Assembly (NCBI GenBank): GCA_020975725.1
Contig: QXJR01000016.1
Coordinates: forward strand, 574,689-638,688
Reading direction: 5' to 3'
Length of the DNA: 64,000 nt
Origin: Picocystis sp. L7
Taxonomy: Eukaryota > Chlorophyta > Picocystophyceae > Picocystales > Picocystaceae
Positions 10,060-20,161 of the stretch are shown here, one piece after another. Position 1 is the stretch's first letter; each line of letters begins with the position of its first letter. Under the pieces are notes generated by a model, which was given only the letters and a program-made list of their open reading frames with translations, ran no database searches and was not told where the DNA came from. Both the position numbers and the translations under genes were made by a program.

Positions 10060-11478
10060 TTAAAGTTCGTCCCTCATGTGATCTGATCCTTCATCTACTT
10101 CCTCCTCCTCTTCTCCATCAAAGTCATAGTCCTCCTCATCCTCGTCCTCCTCATCGTCTTCGTCGTCGTCGTCTGTTGCGGCGCTGTCGTCCTTGGTGGC
10201 TTCCTTCATCATGGCTTCCTCGGCCTCCTTCAGGTCTCCCCAAGTTTCTTTAGCAAAGCTTTTGGCGTATTCAGCATCGTCTGCGATCAGAATATTGTCG
10301 AAGATGCTGCCGGCTTCAACCTGCCAGAGTTCGAAGCCGACGAATTTGGTATCAGGGTAGTGATAGAGCATGTCATCATGCACGTACTCAGGGTTGGGGA
10401 TCTGTGGAGCCTTCCAAATACCCTTGTAGTTGGGATTGTCAATGGTCTTCTGCACCCACTCACCCTTGTATTCTGGGTTCCTGCGTTTCGGAGGTTCCCA
10501 TTGGCCATCTTCCTCATCGTCCCACTCATCAGGCTTCGTGGCGTCTGGGTCAGCGATGTACTCGGGAATGTCGTCCCATCCTTCGGGCTTCTTATCCTCA
10601 GGATCTGGGATGGTGGGCCTCTCATCCCAGTCTTCCGGCTTTTCTGCCTCCGGGTCGTCAATCATTTTGGGAGGCAGGAAGTCCCAGTCGTCGTAGAGGG
10701 AACCTTCCTCAACAACCTCATTGTCGATCAACACTTGGTAGTCGTTGCTAGGTTTGACAACCAGCGTGTAGACGTGGGTGAGCTTGTCATCCTTGGGTTT
10801 GATGGTCTTTTTGGTCAGGAGGTTGTTTCCTTTGTAGGTGAAGATAACATGCACCTTCTTCGTGGATCCACACACATCGGGTCCGAACATGATGCTGTAA
10901 GGAGTGTCTCCACCGAACGCTTCCATTTGGTCCTTGCTGCTCTCCGGCAGCAGCTTGATGTATCCACCACCACATTTGAGCCCCTGTTCGTGCTTGACGG
11001 TGAATTGCAGCACGAGATCTTTGTCTTTATTGTCGAACTTTTCCTTCATTTCCGACGAGATGGCGAAGAAGCGCGAATCGGGCGTGGTTTGGATTCCTTT
11101 GTTGTCTGCGTTGCCATACCATTTCCCGGCCGTGTGGATCCAGTCGCCTGCCGTGCCTTCGTCTTGCTTCCAGGTGGATTTGGTCCATCTTTCCGTCCAC
11201 TTGTCTGCACGTATGTGCATCGTTCAGGTTTTCATGTCACGTCCATCCATCGGTCAGTCCTTTCGTGTCCGTTCCTTTCGTCGGTGCTTCGGCATCGTGC
11301 GACCTTCGCGAAGGTTCCACTCGGGGTCCCTCTCACTCCCCTGTCCCTTCTCAGGTGGCCGGTGGGATCGTCCCTCCCTTTGGCCACACGTACCGTCGAA
11401 GGTCTCCTTGAAGTAGACGTGGGCGTGTGCAGTGGTGGCCACGAGGGCCAGCGCCACGGCGGTCGCGATCCTGGCCAT
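10060..11478 (-). CDS. CRT: Calreticulin, one intron
   Basis: Exon 1 is 11394-11478 (signal peptide MARIATAVALALVATTAHA, then HVYFKETFD). A 189-nt GT-AG intron spans 11205-11393, and exon 2 is 10060-11204. The join is in frame and gives 409 aa, the usual calreticulin size, with the classic FKETFDDKWTERW start. The P-domain is visible as acidic type-A repeats (DPEAEKPEDWDE, DPEDKKPEGWDD, DPDATKPDEWDD) followed by type-B repeats (WEPPKRRNPEYKGEW, GIWKAPQIPNPEY). The C-domain is a long Glu/Asp run, and the end is RDEL, a variant of the KDEL/HDEL retrieval signal. It is an ER-lumenal lectin chaperone and Ca2+ buffer. It is divergent from the HVA22-like gene. Confidence 0.96.
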
Positions 11479-12236
11479 CTTCGAAGGATGTGCGTGTGGA
11501 CGAACACGCACTGGCGGCGGATGCAGTGGGACGCGGTGGGGTCTGCCTCCAATCGGGTGGTGTCTGGTTGGGTCTCCCTTCTCCCCCACACGACTGGTAG
11601 GCCAGCCCACCCCACGATGGTGGAACGGACGTGGGAAGGGTGGGATCCACCCCGTTCCAACCCGAGGATTCGTGCAAGGTGGGGACGTCCTCTCCACCCA
11701 TCCACACGACCCAGGGTGGTATGGAAACGACCACGGCCTCCCCTCGGACGAACCACCGAAGGTCGTGGAGAGACGGGAAAGGGAAAGGGATGGCAGAGCG
11801 GTCTCCACACCGAGGAGAGGACATCCACGTGCATGGGCAGAAGGAAGGGGAACTCGCAGGCACCCATCCACGAGGAACGAAGGACGACGTGAAGACCGAC
11901 GATCCACGTGATCGCAGTTGGGATGTCGAGGAAAGAGCCGTGGAAGGATGCACAAGCACTGGGGTCGATGACGAACGGGATGGATCCATCCGATGGATCC
12001 GCCTCCCCGTCCAGCCCTCCTGTCCGTTCGATGGACCCGTCCCATGACCTTCCAGCCCACCCATTGGATGGAACACCTGTCCATGCCCCTCGCATCCCAA
12101 CCCCGACACAGGGGCGGTAGATTCGGGGATCCTCGAACGGTCCTACCCGAATCCACCAACGGCAGTCCCGAAACTCTTTCCCGGAGCAAGTCGATCCGCG
12201 AAAACACGAACCAAAGTGACCGCGACACCCACCACC
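11479..12236. other. Divergent promoter region calreticulin / HVA22
   Basis: This is 758 bp of GC-rich sequence with repeated GGATCC and CCATCC words. Long frames on both strands are compositional and lack domains. No gene is called. Confidence 0.45.
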
Positions 12237-13130
12237 ATGGCGGTCGCAGGAATCGCCTGGATTGCACTGTGCGTCAAAGCAAAGCGGTGCCGCCAGGAGA
12301 GACGTGACAAGGATGTCGCTCCGCGTCCCAGAAACGTCCGAGGAGCTGACCGGTTGTGATACCACGACAGGCTCGGACTCGGATACGTGTATCCGGCGTA
12401 TCAGTGCTACAAGACCGTCGAACGAGGCGACGCTGCCGGAAACGTAGAGCTGAAAAAGTGGTGCACGTACTGGTACGCGATGGCGAGGAGCACGACGGAG
12501 CGGTGGAGAGTACACGAGAGCGACGTGCTGACCTCCACGACTCCCTCCAGGATCATACTCGCCGTCTTTACCAGCTCAGAGGGATTGCTGGATAGATGCT
12601 TGGGATGGTACGCGATGCAGCAACGCCTTCGGTTCCCAACACGTGCGTGGCGTCCTTGCTCTGACCGACGCCAACCTTGAACTTGTGCTTCAGGATGCCG
12701 CTGTATGCGCTCGCCAAAGTGGTGTTGGTCGTGTACCTGTGGCACCCAAGAACCATGGTGCGTTACGTCGAGGACGATTTCGATCGAGGTCGTCGCACCG
12801 CATGAATGACTTCCTGGTGCTTCGTGGATGGCTGACAAGGCTTCGCGCACGCACGCGTCACAGGGCTCTGCTCGGCTCTACCACCAGTTCCTTCGCCCCT
12901 TCCTGAAAACGCACGAGGACAAGATCGATCGCCAGCTGAAGGAGGTGAAAACTTTCGCAACCTCGAAATTCGAGAGGTACTACACGGCATTCATGAACTG
13001 GTTCAATCAGAGATTTAGCGAGGCGATCAACCAGATGGCACAGCGAGCACAACAGCAGCAGGTGCCCAACCCCGCAGCGGGTAGAAATTTTCCGCCCGGT
13101 GCACAACGCAACGGGCAGAAGGTACGGTAA
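12237..13130 (+). CDS. HVA22/REEP (TB2/DP1) family protein, five exons
   Basis: Exons inferred at 12237-12286, 12371-12472, 12551-12607, 12694-12757 and 12864-13130 join in frame to 179 aa. All introns are GT-AG and 78-106 nt; three of the four start GTACGCG or GTGCGTT. The spliced protein reads through the TB2/DP1 signature: GLGYVYPAYQCYKTVERGD, KKWCTYW, IILAVFTSSEGLLDR, LGWMPLYALAKVVLVVYLW, then the GxxxLYHQFLRPFL block. The tail is amphipathic and Gln-rich. Family members are ER-membrane hairpin proteins that shape tubular ER and act in traffic or ER-phagy. Exon 1 (MAVAGIAWIALCVKAK) is the least certain. It is convergent with NDUFB10 (119 bp between stops). Confidence 0.88.
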
Positions 13131-13249
13131 GTGGTATCCTTCCTGGCTACAATAGTCAGGGAAGGGGCAGTTTGATGGGGGGCTTTGTAGGCCTAGCCAG
13201 GGAAGAATTGCATTATTCGCTTCGGCAAGATCGCAGTCTTGGCACTCGA

Positions 13250-13726
13250 TCACTTGCTCAAAAAGTTCAATCGGTTGATGCCCACGTGTCTCAGCCTCTC
13301 CAAGTACTCCGTCACAAGCTGGGCGTCGGTGACCATTCGGTATTCAGCCGTGCATCCGCGTGTCAGCAACTTCACTATGTGTCGAGCCACAAGACGATGT
13401 AAATACAGATGATCATGACCCTTTGCTTACCTCTTTGCAGTTTTGATGATGATTCACGCCTTCCCTTTTGTAGCACTGCTTGACCTTCTCGCGGAGCAGC
13501 TTTTCTCGAGACGTGGATGACGATGCCGAGGTCAGCGTGGCGAGGCGAGGAGTGGGTTGCCTGTTGCGGACACCTTGTCTTGCGATCGTACCTTGACGCT
13601 TTCGACCTCCACCAGCTTCTCTCGCACGAGGTGCTCCTTTCTTTCGAACGCACCCAGCGGTTCATCCGCACGGCTCTCCAATTCTTCTTCCGTGGGAAAG
13701 GTCCTGGCGAAGGGTTTTTTTCCCAT
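13250..13726 (-). CDS. NDUFB10: Complex I subunit NDUFB10/PDSW, three exons
   Basis: Exons at 13592-13726, 13431-13499 and 13250-13369 (introns of 92 and 61 nt, GT-AG) give a 107-aa protein, the size of plant NDUFB10 subunits. Exon 1 holds ERKEHLVREKLVEVESVK, which matches the family's EHLVREKW-DIETAK block. Exon 2 continues without a gap as LLREKVKQCYKREGVNHHQN, then C, the conserved CYR-EGVNH-QKC segment with its two cysteines. The tail (exon 3) resembles the family only loosely. The protein is an accessory subunit of the mitochondrial NADH:ubiquinone oxidoreductase membrane arm. It is divergent from the RRM gene. Confidence 0.88.
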
Positions 13727-14278
13727 GGTTCAGGCACCTGGCGTCGGTTCGCCGTTGTTCGATCCCCACCCCGTCCTTTCCCACGTTGTTCGGATCCCAA
13801 CCCTCTTTTTTTTTCAACCACCCAGGTGCGTCTCTTCGTGGGTTGGCGTGTCGCGCGTCGCGAACAGTTGTTTGGTGGTTCCCACGCGGTCGGTCGGGTT
13901 TCGTTCGCCTTGGCCACCGTTGTGGATCGTTTCCCCATCCCCGTTCGAAACGAACGGTTGTGGGGTCCACATCCGCCCGCAGGGAAGGGATCGACGGGGT
14001 TCGATTCACAACCGTGTTCGTGGGAGGAACGGGGACGTACCTTCACAACCCTCGATCCTGGGAGGGGAAGGTTCGGGTCGGATCTGGACGGTGGGTGAGG
14101 GGAGACAAGGGTGGAGACCAAACGACGCCCACCGAACGCCACCCGACCCACGATGGAACCATAACGCACACGCGATCCGATCCATCCCCAACACCGCCGT
14201 CGCAAACATACCGCAACGATCGGAAGTGAAAGGAACTGCCGTCGGTAGGAACGAAGGAAGCATCCGCAGCACCGGACC
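13727..14278. other. Divergent intergenic NDUFB10 / RRM
   Basis: These 552 bp show GC-rich, promoter-type sequence with chance frames on both strands. I see no domain or RNA gene. Confidence 0.45.
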
Positions 14279-14599
14279 ATGACCACCTGGCAAGCGACGT
14301 GGAAACCACCCCGACCCGTCCATCACAACCCAGCCGTCGTGTTGGACCTGGAATCGGACGTGGGCGAAGAGACCCTCAAAAAAGCGTTCTCCAAGTACGG
14401 AAAAGTGGAGAGCGTGCTTCGACCTGAAAACGAAACGTTCGCGTTCATTTATTACCAAGACAAGTACGATGCGGAAAAGGCCACGTCGTCCCTCGACGGC
14501 GAACAGCTTGGCGGACGAAATGTGCGTGTCCGTGACGGGAAGAAAATATTCAAAGAAGTGTCGGATTGGCGGTCTCGGCTCCTCCAGGAGAAAGACTGA
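14279..14599 (+). CDS. Small single-RRM RNA-binding protein
   Basis: This is a 106-aa single-exon frame, nearly all of it one RRM. RNP2 is AVVLDLES at about residue 19 and RNP1 is TFAFIYYQ at about residue 52, with the usual beta-alpha-beta spacing, a SLDGEQLGGRNVRV segment before the last strand and a basic C-terminus. RNP1 lacks the usual leading K/R-G and has Ala and Ile, so nucleotide contacts may differ from canonical RRMs. The overall form is that of one-RRM splicing factors such as plant SR-type proteins without an RS tail; the exact role is unknown. Its stop lies 7 bp from the fibrillin stop on the other strand. Confidence 0.85.
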   Translation: MTTWQATWKPPRPVHHNPAVVLDLESDVGEETLKKAFSKYGKVESVLRPENETFAFIYYQDKYDAEKATSSLDGEQLGGRNVRVRDGKKIFKEVSDWRSRLLQEKD

Positions 14600-14606
14600 C
14601 CGTCCA

Positions 14607-15314
14607 CTAGCACTTCTCCAAGATGAATAGATTTCCTTTGTCGTCCCTGCCAATGCGAAACTTTTCATCCACGTAGGTGATGTCCAACCAACCTGTGGGG
14701 TTGAAAACCTCCAAGAGCATGTCGTAGTTCTGTTCGAAGATCGCCCTAAGCTGCTCCGGCTCCAAGGTCGCGTCCACGAGGTCCACCTGCACTTTCGTGT
14801 CCGACAATTCCTTGTAGGAAGCCATCAGCGTGAGCGCCCCCACAGAACCGTTCAACCCGGGTGCTCGGAAGGTGATGCGGTTGGATGCGATTTTTTCCGT
14901 CGCATCGATGTCCTGGTATATGTCCGACAGCTGCAGGAACCCCCTCAATCCGAGCTTCGTCCTCTTGGATCCCATGATGGCAATGGTGCTGTAGAGCACT
15001 CGCCATCTTCCGTCCACGCGATCCACGGGCCTCCCGGGGAGAGCGCTTCCTCTCTTTTCCACCTCTTTCGCCATTTCTTCGATGGCTTCTGCTTTGGACA
15101 CTTTGACCCCGAAGATCCCGCGGTTGGTCCCCTCCACTTCGCTCACGAGGGCCCGGAGTCGGTCTTCGACCTGCTCTTGGGCGGGCAGCGGAGCAGCGTG
15201 TGCCACGTGTGCGGTGACGTTCCTGCCGCGCTTTCGGTTCGGTTCCTTCCTTCTCCCCGGACCGCTCGCAGTCGTCCCACGGTGGAGAGAAGCGGCGTGC
15301 GTCGCAGCGAGCAT
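14607..15314 (-). CDS. Plastid fibrillin (PAP/fibrillin domain)
   Basis: This is a 235-aa frame with its start at ATG 15314. The first about 45 residues (MLAATHAASLHRGTTASG onward) are rich in Ala, Thr, Ser and Arg with almost no acid, as in chloroplast transit peptides. The PAP/fibrillin domain follows: LVSEVEGTNRGIFG, then VDGRWRVLYSTIAIMGSKRT, the DIYQDIDATEKIASNRITF strand pair, and the end motif WLDITYVDEKFRIGRDDKGN before LFILEKC. Fibrillins bind lipids at plastoglobules and thylakoids and protect photosystems under light stress. It is convergent with the RRM gene and divergent from the YggT gene. A plastid in the host is the main inference. Confidence 0.9.
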   Translation of the reverse strand: MLAATHAASLHRGTTASGPGRRKEPNRKRGRNVTAHVAHAAPLPAQEQVEDRLRALVSEVEGTNRGIFGVKVSKAEAIEEMAKEVEKRGSALPGRPVDRVDGRWRVLYSTIAIMGSKRTKLGLRGFLQLSDIYQDIDATEKIASNRITFRAPGLNGSVGALTLMASYKELSDTKVQVDLVDATLEPEQLRAIFEQNYDMLLEVFNPTGWLDITYVDEKFRIGRDDKGNLFILEKC

Positions 15315-15665
15315 GTCGATTCCGCGTGTCCTTCCCACAGGAACGGTTCTGTACGACGTGGGTGGCTGTCGGTGGTCCGGGCACGTCTGTGGTCGAGGCT
15401 GCATCGGACCCAACCCGGACCGTTCCTGGATCGATCCCTCCTGTCCCAGGCTCGTCCGGGTGGGAGTATACGAACGGGGGCTGGGTACCCAAGGGATCCG
15501 GTTCCACGTCCCATCGTCCCCGATCCATTGGAACCGAATGGATCGGACATCCCACCGGGTCTCGCCCTTCCCTCCTCGGATCGGATCCTCGATGAACGGG
15601 GCCTTGAACGGATCCACAGGTGGGAACAGACGACGAAAAGCACAGCACCCCTCACGAACGGGACG
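15315..15665. other. Divergent promoter of two plastid-protein genes
   Basis: A 351-bp region separates the starts of the fibrillin and YggT genes and has many GGATC/GATCC words. Its size and position suggest a shared bidirectional promoter for two plastid-targeted products. Confidence 0.45.
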
Positions 15666-16259
15666 ATGGCGACGGCCTGCACGATCGCGAGGGCGACGCC
15701 CGCGATCAAGAGAGACGAGGGAAGGAAGGGAACCGTGAGAAGAATGTGGAAGACCGTGAAACGCGTGCAAAGGAACCTCATGCGACCGGCGGAACCGGTG
15801 GGTGTCGTGGAGAAGACGGCATCCTTCGAGCACGGACAGAACCCGAACCGAAGCTCCAAACCGGAGAAAGTAGACAGCGACGGCGAAGGAGCGAAGAAAG
15901 AAACATCGAACGTTGCGGGACAGCTGAAGAACATGCGTATGCTCGCGGCGGTGGCACCGTTCGCCGCGGTGAGCACGACGAACGCGACCTTTCCACTGAT
16001 CGTGCAGGCGTTGGCGAGCTTCCTCAAAATCTATCTCCTCCTGCTCTTCTTGAGGGTGCTCCTGACTTGGTTCCCAAACTTCGACTGGATGGTGCAACCG
16101 TGGGTCACCCTGCGCCAAGTGACGGATCCCTACTTGAATCTGTTCCGAGGGTTCGTGCCCCCTTTGATGGGACAGATCGATTTCACGCCGGTCGTTGGAT
16201 TCCTCCTGCTTCAGTGGCTTCACGAAACCTTGGAATCGAGCACGGAATCGCTGTGGTGA
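15666..16259 (+). CDS. YggT-family membrane protein, likely plastid
   Basis: This is a 197-aa frame from ATG 15666. The first about 90 residues are basic (ATACTIARATPAIKR and onward), consistent with a targeting sequence. Two YggT hydrophobic helices follow: FLKIYLLLLFLRVLLTWFPN and VVGFLLLQWLHETL. Between them lies the family signature DPYLNLFRGFVPPLMGQIDF with the conserved P and R residues. YggT proteins are found in bacteria and plastids; plant members (YLMG/CCB3) act in nucleoid distribution and cytochrome b6 maturation. Which of these roles applies here cannot be read from sequence alone. The start is plausible but a later Met (MRMLAAVA) is also possible. Confidence 0.85.
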   Translation: MATACTIARATPAIKRDEGRKGTVRRMWKTVKRVQRNLMRPAEPVGVVEKTASFEHGQNPNRSSKPEKVDSDGEGAKKETSNVAGQLKNMRMLAAVAPFAAVSTTNATFPLIVQALASFLKIYLLLLFLRVLLTWFPNFDWMVQPWVTLRQVTDPYLNLFRGFVPPLMGQIDFTPVVGFLLLQWLHETLESSTESLW

Positions 16260-17019
16260 GGTGGCCTTGCGAAAGGTTCCCTGCGTTGGACGTGGAAGCA
16301 GGCGTGCTTGGCGGACTTCCAACCACAGGGGCGGGTTTAATCGACATGGATGGATGGATTGGCCGATGCTCTTGGGAGTCTTCGACGCCTTTGCGTTCCC
16401 GAGCATGGATGCGCCACGCACAGAGGCAGCCTTCCCCTCGTAAGATGCGCGTCCTTTTTCTTCGTGCGTGTCTGATCAGCTTCCCTCCATCCCTTCACGA
16501 GGCATTTCAGGAGGCTGCGTTTCTCTGGCCACATTCGGCGGAGGTAGGTGCAGGAACGAGCCTGCAGTCCTGTTTCCCCCGCATCGTTCCTGATCGGATT
16601 CTGGCGCTACGATTCGATACACAGGGGACCTTTGTCCGATGCTGCGCGAAGTCCGGCGGGATCCAAGCTCGACGGAGGTTCGTGACAGGTCGGTCGCCCG
16701 TGCGTTGCATCCCCGTATCCTCCCTCGCACAATTGGAACGGCTTCGTGCGCCATCCCCAGGTTCCATACGTCCTCGTGTTGGTTTCAATTCTCCGTCCCC
16801 GTGGTCCCTTGGATCCTGGTCCGACCTTCCCCCCCCAAGCATCGATCCATGGGCGATCCATGCCACTCGCCTTCCCTTCCGACCCGAAAGGACGTCCAGG
16901 TGGAACGACGGCGTGGCGGCGGTTGAGACCACGAACGCACGATGCGAGGGCCATGGATGCGCGTGGTGCAGGGATGCTTGGGTTCTGCGCAAAGGGCGCG
17001 CGTCCATCGAACGAGGGAG
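16260..17019. other. Intergenic, no gene seen
   Basis: These 760 bp lie between the YggT stop and the pyruvate kinase start. A long antisense frame runs from here into pyruvate kinase but has no domain features. The stretch probably holds the YggT 3' UTR and the pyruvate kinase promoter or 5' UTR. Confidence 0.4.
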
Positions 17020-18558
17020 ATGGCCACGGAAGCCGGGAAGGAGCTCGTGCGGGCCCACAAAGCACCTAGGAACACGTCCATCATCTGCACCATCGGTCCG
17101 GCCTCCGAACATATCGATCAGCTCCGAAGCGTGGTAGGAGCAGGAATGAACGTCATGAGGTGCAACTTCAGTCACGGGCAGTTCGACGAACAGGGTCCTA
17201 GGATCCAAAACCTGCAAGCCATCCTCCAAGAGATCAATGGCGAAGGCAGCCGCCCGAGCGCAGACCTCTGCGGGGTGGCCATCGACCTGAAAGGACCGGA
17301 GATTCGAACAGGACTGCTCCAGAAGTCGTCCAAGCCCAAGGCAGGGCTCGAATCTGGCAAGCCCTTCACGCTCTTCACCGACGACGGTATGCGCACGGAA
17401 GGGAGCGCAAAAGGCGTGTGGATCGACTATCCTCTGCAGAAGAACATCGTGCCTGGAATGCCCGTGTACATCGACGATGGCCTCATTCACTTGGAAGTGG
17501 AAGAATGCCGTCCGGACCGCATCGAGTGCAGGATAATAAATGGAGGAAGGCTGGGGGAGAAAAAGGGGGTCAACGTACCAGGAACCAAGGTGGAGCTCCC
17601 GGCCATCACGGAGCACGACCGCAGTGTTCTCACCTGGGGAGCACAGCAGGGGGCGGACATCGTCTTTGCTTCGTTCATCCGCACAGCAAAAGACGTCTCT
17701 GAACTGCGCGACTTCCTGCGCAGCGTTTCCGGCGGTCACATGCACATCATGTCCAAAATCGAAAACCAAGAAGGGCTGGACAACTTCGACTCCATCCTGG
17801 AAGAATCAGATGGCATCATGATCGCCCGCGGCGATCTCGGCATCGAGATCCCTACGGAAGAAGTCCCCTTTGCGCAGAAGATGATGACCGAAAAAAGCAA
17901 CAGGAAGGGTAAGCCCGTGGCGTGCGCCACGCAAATGCTCGAGAGCATGGAGGACAGACCCCGCCCTTCTCGAGCGGAGGCTGGCGATGTGGTCAATGCC
18001 GTCCTCCAAGGATCGGACTTGGTCATGTTGTCTGGGGAGTCTGCAAACGGCAAGTACCCGGCCATCACCGTACGGACGATGAACCAGCTCTGCAGGCGGG
18101 CAGAGTTAGAGCAGCGAAATAATCCTTCGAGCACAGCCCCTGCACCTCCCGCCCTGGAGCTTCTGGCGCTACGCTCCCTCTCCTCCGCTGCCTACGCGGC
18201 GGCTCGCAGCGTCCCTAAGGATGGCCTCCTGATACTGCCATCTGACCAGGCCCGTTTCGCACAAAAGGTTGCTAGCTTCAGACCTTCCTGTATGGTCATC
18301 TGCCCCACCACAAGCCTGCACAACGCGAAGCAGCTGCTACTTTACCGCGGTCTTCAGCCCCTGTTCGTACCAGAGCCTGTTCTGTACGAGCATGGCATCA
18401 GCGGATCCTCCACCGAGTACCAGAGGGACGTGGTGCTTGCAACGGTTGCCAAGGAGTATGCCATTCGCCATGGATGGGTCCAGCCTTCGACAGAGGCATT
18501 GGCGGCGGTGCACAACAGCGATCCCAGGCTGCATGTACCCGCCCTCACCATCTTGTAA
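17020..18558 (+). CDS. PK: Pyruvate kinase
   Basis: This is a 512-aa single-exon enzyme, close to the family norm of about 500. The start MATEAGKELV was taken because the family N-terminus (NTSIICTIGPAS) follows about 25 residues later. Active-site features are visible: IICTIGPAS, MNVMRCNFSHG (usually MNV-R-NFSHG, keeping the ATP/K+ site R, N and S), DLKGPEIRTG, the catalytic Lys segment IMSKIENQEGLDNFD, the metal-binding MIARGDLGIEIP, and RAEAGDVVNAVLQGSDLVML before SGESANGKYP. The C-terminal domain (residues about 370-512) is the allosteric region. It makes ATP and pyruvate from PEP and ADP in glycolysis. There is no clear organelle presequence, so it is likely cytosolic. Confidence 0.97.
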   Translation: MATEAGKELVRAHKAPRNTSIICTIGPASEHIDQLRSVVGAGMNVMRCNFSHGQFDEQGPRIQNLQAILQEINGEGSRPSADLCGVAIDLKGPEIRTGLLQKSSKPKAGLESGKPFTLFTDDGMRTEGSAKGVWIDYPLQKNIVPGMPVYIDDGLIHLEVEECRPDRIECRIINGGRLGEKKGVNVPGTKVELPAITEHDRSVLTWGAQQGADIVFASFIRTAKDVSELRDFLRSVSGGHMHIMSKIENQEGLDNFDSILEESDGIMIARGDLGIEIPTEEVPFAQKMMTEKSNRKGKPVACATQMLESMEDRPRPSRAEAGDVVNAVLQGSDLVMLSGESANGKYPAITVRTMNQLCRRAELEQRNNPSSTAPAPPALELLALRSLSSAAYAAARSVPKDGLLILPSDQARFAQKVASFRPSCMVICPTTSLHNAKQLLLYRGLQPLFVPEPVLYEHGISGSSTEYQRDVVLATVAKEYAIRHGWVQPSTEALAAVHNSDPRLHVPALTIL

Positions 18559-18808
18559 TCGAAGGTGCCCACGGTTGTTGGGAGCGCGTGTCTCGATCGT
18601 AGCCATGCACGACCGCCCTCTGCTTGCAATCCAGCCACACTGCAGCCCAGGAAGAGGGCTTGTATTTCCATGGATGGCGATCCCCAGGCCATCCTTCCTC
18701 ACCTGGTGTGGGGTGCATGGTGTGCGATGGAGACCCCTGGCCGGAACCAGTTTTGTCGATCGAGACGAAGGCGGAGGGAGGTTTGCTGGTCCACGGAACG
18801 AATGCAAG

Positions 18809-19615
18809 ATGGACTTGTTCGACAATGACGAAGGGGTGCCGGAATGGGTGGCGCAAGACGAAGACGAGAGAGCTGCGGAAGCGCTTCGCGAGGCGGCGGG
18901 ACCGCCCTCGTTCCGTGCGCTCCTGCCCGAGATCAAGACGAAGACCCTCCTGGTCATGATGTGCACTTCCTCGCACCTGCTGATGCACCGCGCGTGTGAG
19001 AAGAAGCGAATGATCGGATCGATCCTGTGTACTTCGGTCCCCATGCGTGGAAACCGGGTTCGACCGCACCATCAGGATCGAACGTGCTTCGTGTACGCGC
19101 TGGGCGATCCGTCAGAGTGCCTGGTGCTCGTCTGTCAAGCACGCCTAGGCATCGTGGAGACGAATCTGCTCCCTAAAGTGCTCTTTGAGAAGATCGAACC
19201 GGAACGCGTGTTGGTCCTGGACAGCTTCGTGGGATCTGGCATGAGCAACCGGTACAGGAGTCAGGAACTCGCACCCTCCATGTTCAGCTTGCGCACCCGA
19301 GCCAAGCAGGGCGATCCGGTCCGGGTGGACGCAGGCTTACCCATGCTTCCATCAGGGATCCTCCTAGAGGGTGCCCTCGCAGCATTGATGGCACACTGCG
19401 AAGCTATGTCGTGGGATGGAGTCGCGCTCGTGTACAACCAGCCTTTGCCGATTCCGGACTTTGGACAAGTCTCCCTGTGGTCGGAAGTGCTCACGACCTC
19501 GGACCTTCCTGGACTGTCTCCAGGTGTTTTTGATCTGAAGGGCGCGAAAGCGGCAATCCAGGAGGATCTCGAATTGCTTTGGGATCAGTCTTCCTTTGGC
19601 AAGGTGTATCTATGA
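18809..19615 (+). CDS. Proteasome assembly chaperone 1-like (PSMG1/PAC1)
   Basis: This is a 268-aa frame starting MDLFDNDEGVPEWV. It has the layout of PSMG1: an acidic N-terminus, then a KTKTLLVMMCTSSHLLMH strand-helix, CLVLVCQARLGIVETNLLPK, the strand RVLVLDSFVGSGM followed by a YRSQELAPSMFSLRT loop, a LPSGILLEGALAALMAHCEA helix and an ALVYNQP strand. In PAC1 the matching positions are an F-C-C strand, a -ITIL- strand, an LPSPFLRAL-type segment and a -AILYLCY- strand. PAC1 pairs with PAC2 to assemble the 20S alpha ring. Similarity is recognised by pattern and is not strong, so treat the family as probable. Confidence 0.6.
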   Translation: MDLFDNDEGVPEWVAQDEDERAAEALREAAGPPSFRALLPEIKTKTLLVMMCTSSHLLMHRACEKKRMIGSILCTSVPMRGNRVRPHHQDRTCFVYALGDPSECLVLVCQARLGIVETNLLPKVLFEKIEPERVLVLDSFVGSGMSNRYRSQELAPSMFSLRTRAKQGDPVRVDAGLPMLPSGILLEGALAALMAHCEAMSWDGVALVYNQPLPIPDFGQVSLWSEVLTTSDLPGLSPGVFDLKGAKAAIQEDLELLWDQSSFGKVYL

Positions 19616-20161
19616 TTGTTTGGACGAGGGAGAGGACCGCCCAGGTGCGGGGTTCAAGTGCACATCCATGCCCACTGTGCACTACTACCTTGACCCTCCC
19701 CCTCTGGCTTGATGCGCGTGATGGGTCGGGCGTCCGTGGGGTTTGGGGGGCTCCCAAGACACGTGGTTCTCCAGGTTTGCTTTGGGTACATTCATCTCGT
19801 CTTGTAACTTGTCCTCTTCGGGTGCGTGATGTGGATCTGCTCATCCTGGTATGTCGGGTGTGTGGGTGCTTGGGATGCTGCGGGGAGAGCGAGGGACAAG
19901 TTCCCGTCTACCCTGGGACGCTGTTGGATCGGACCCACAGACCCCCTTTCACATGCTTGGTTCAAAGAGACCTGGGAAAGGAAGGATTCGAGGTTCGACG
20001 GTCCAATGACCGCCATCCACGAAACGTGGGAACGTGTCCACGACACGTGAGCGCGTTCCACGTCCCATCGACGTCCAACCCGTCCCTTCCGACCCGGGAA
20101 ATCGAACTTGGCTGGGTGAACGAAAGACCTAGCCCCATCGCCGACACGCGATAGGAGTGGG
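19616..20161. other. Intergenic, no gene seen
   Basis: These 546 bp lie between the PSMG1-like and SDR genes. Only compositional frames are present. Confidence 0.4.

Noticed and set aside
11232-12515. 427-codon minus-strand frame covering the calreticulin promoter and HVA22 exons
   Set aside because: It reads through the calreticulin intron and the HVA22 exons in antisense; both genes have consistent splice models and family signatures.
13375-14286. 303-codon minus-strand frame over NDUFB10 and the RRM promoter
   Set aside because: It crosses NDUFB10 exons out of frame; the spliced model matches the family.
16507-17769. 420-codon minus-strand frame antisense to pyruvate kinase
   Set aside because: No domain; arises from GC-rich codon use on the other strand, while the plus strand has the full pyruvate kinase signature.
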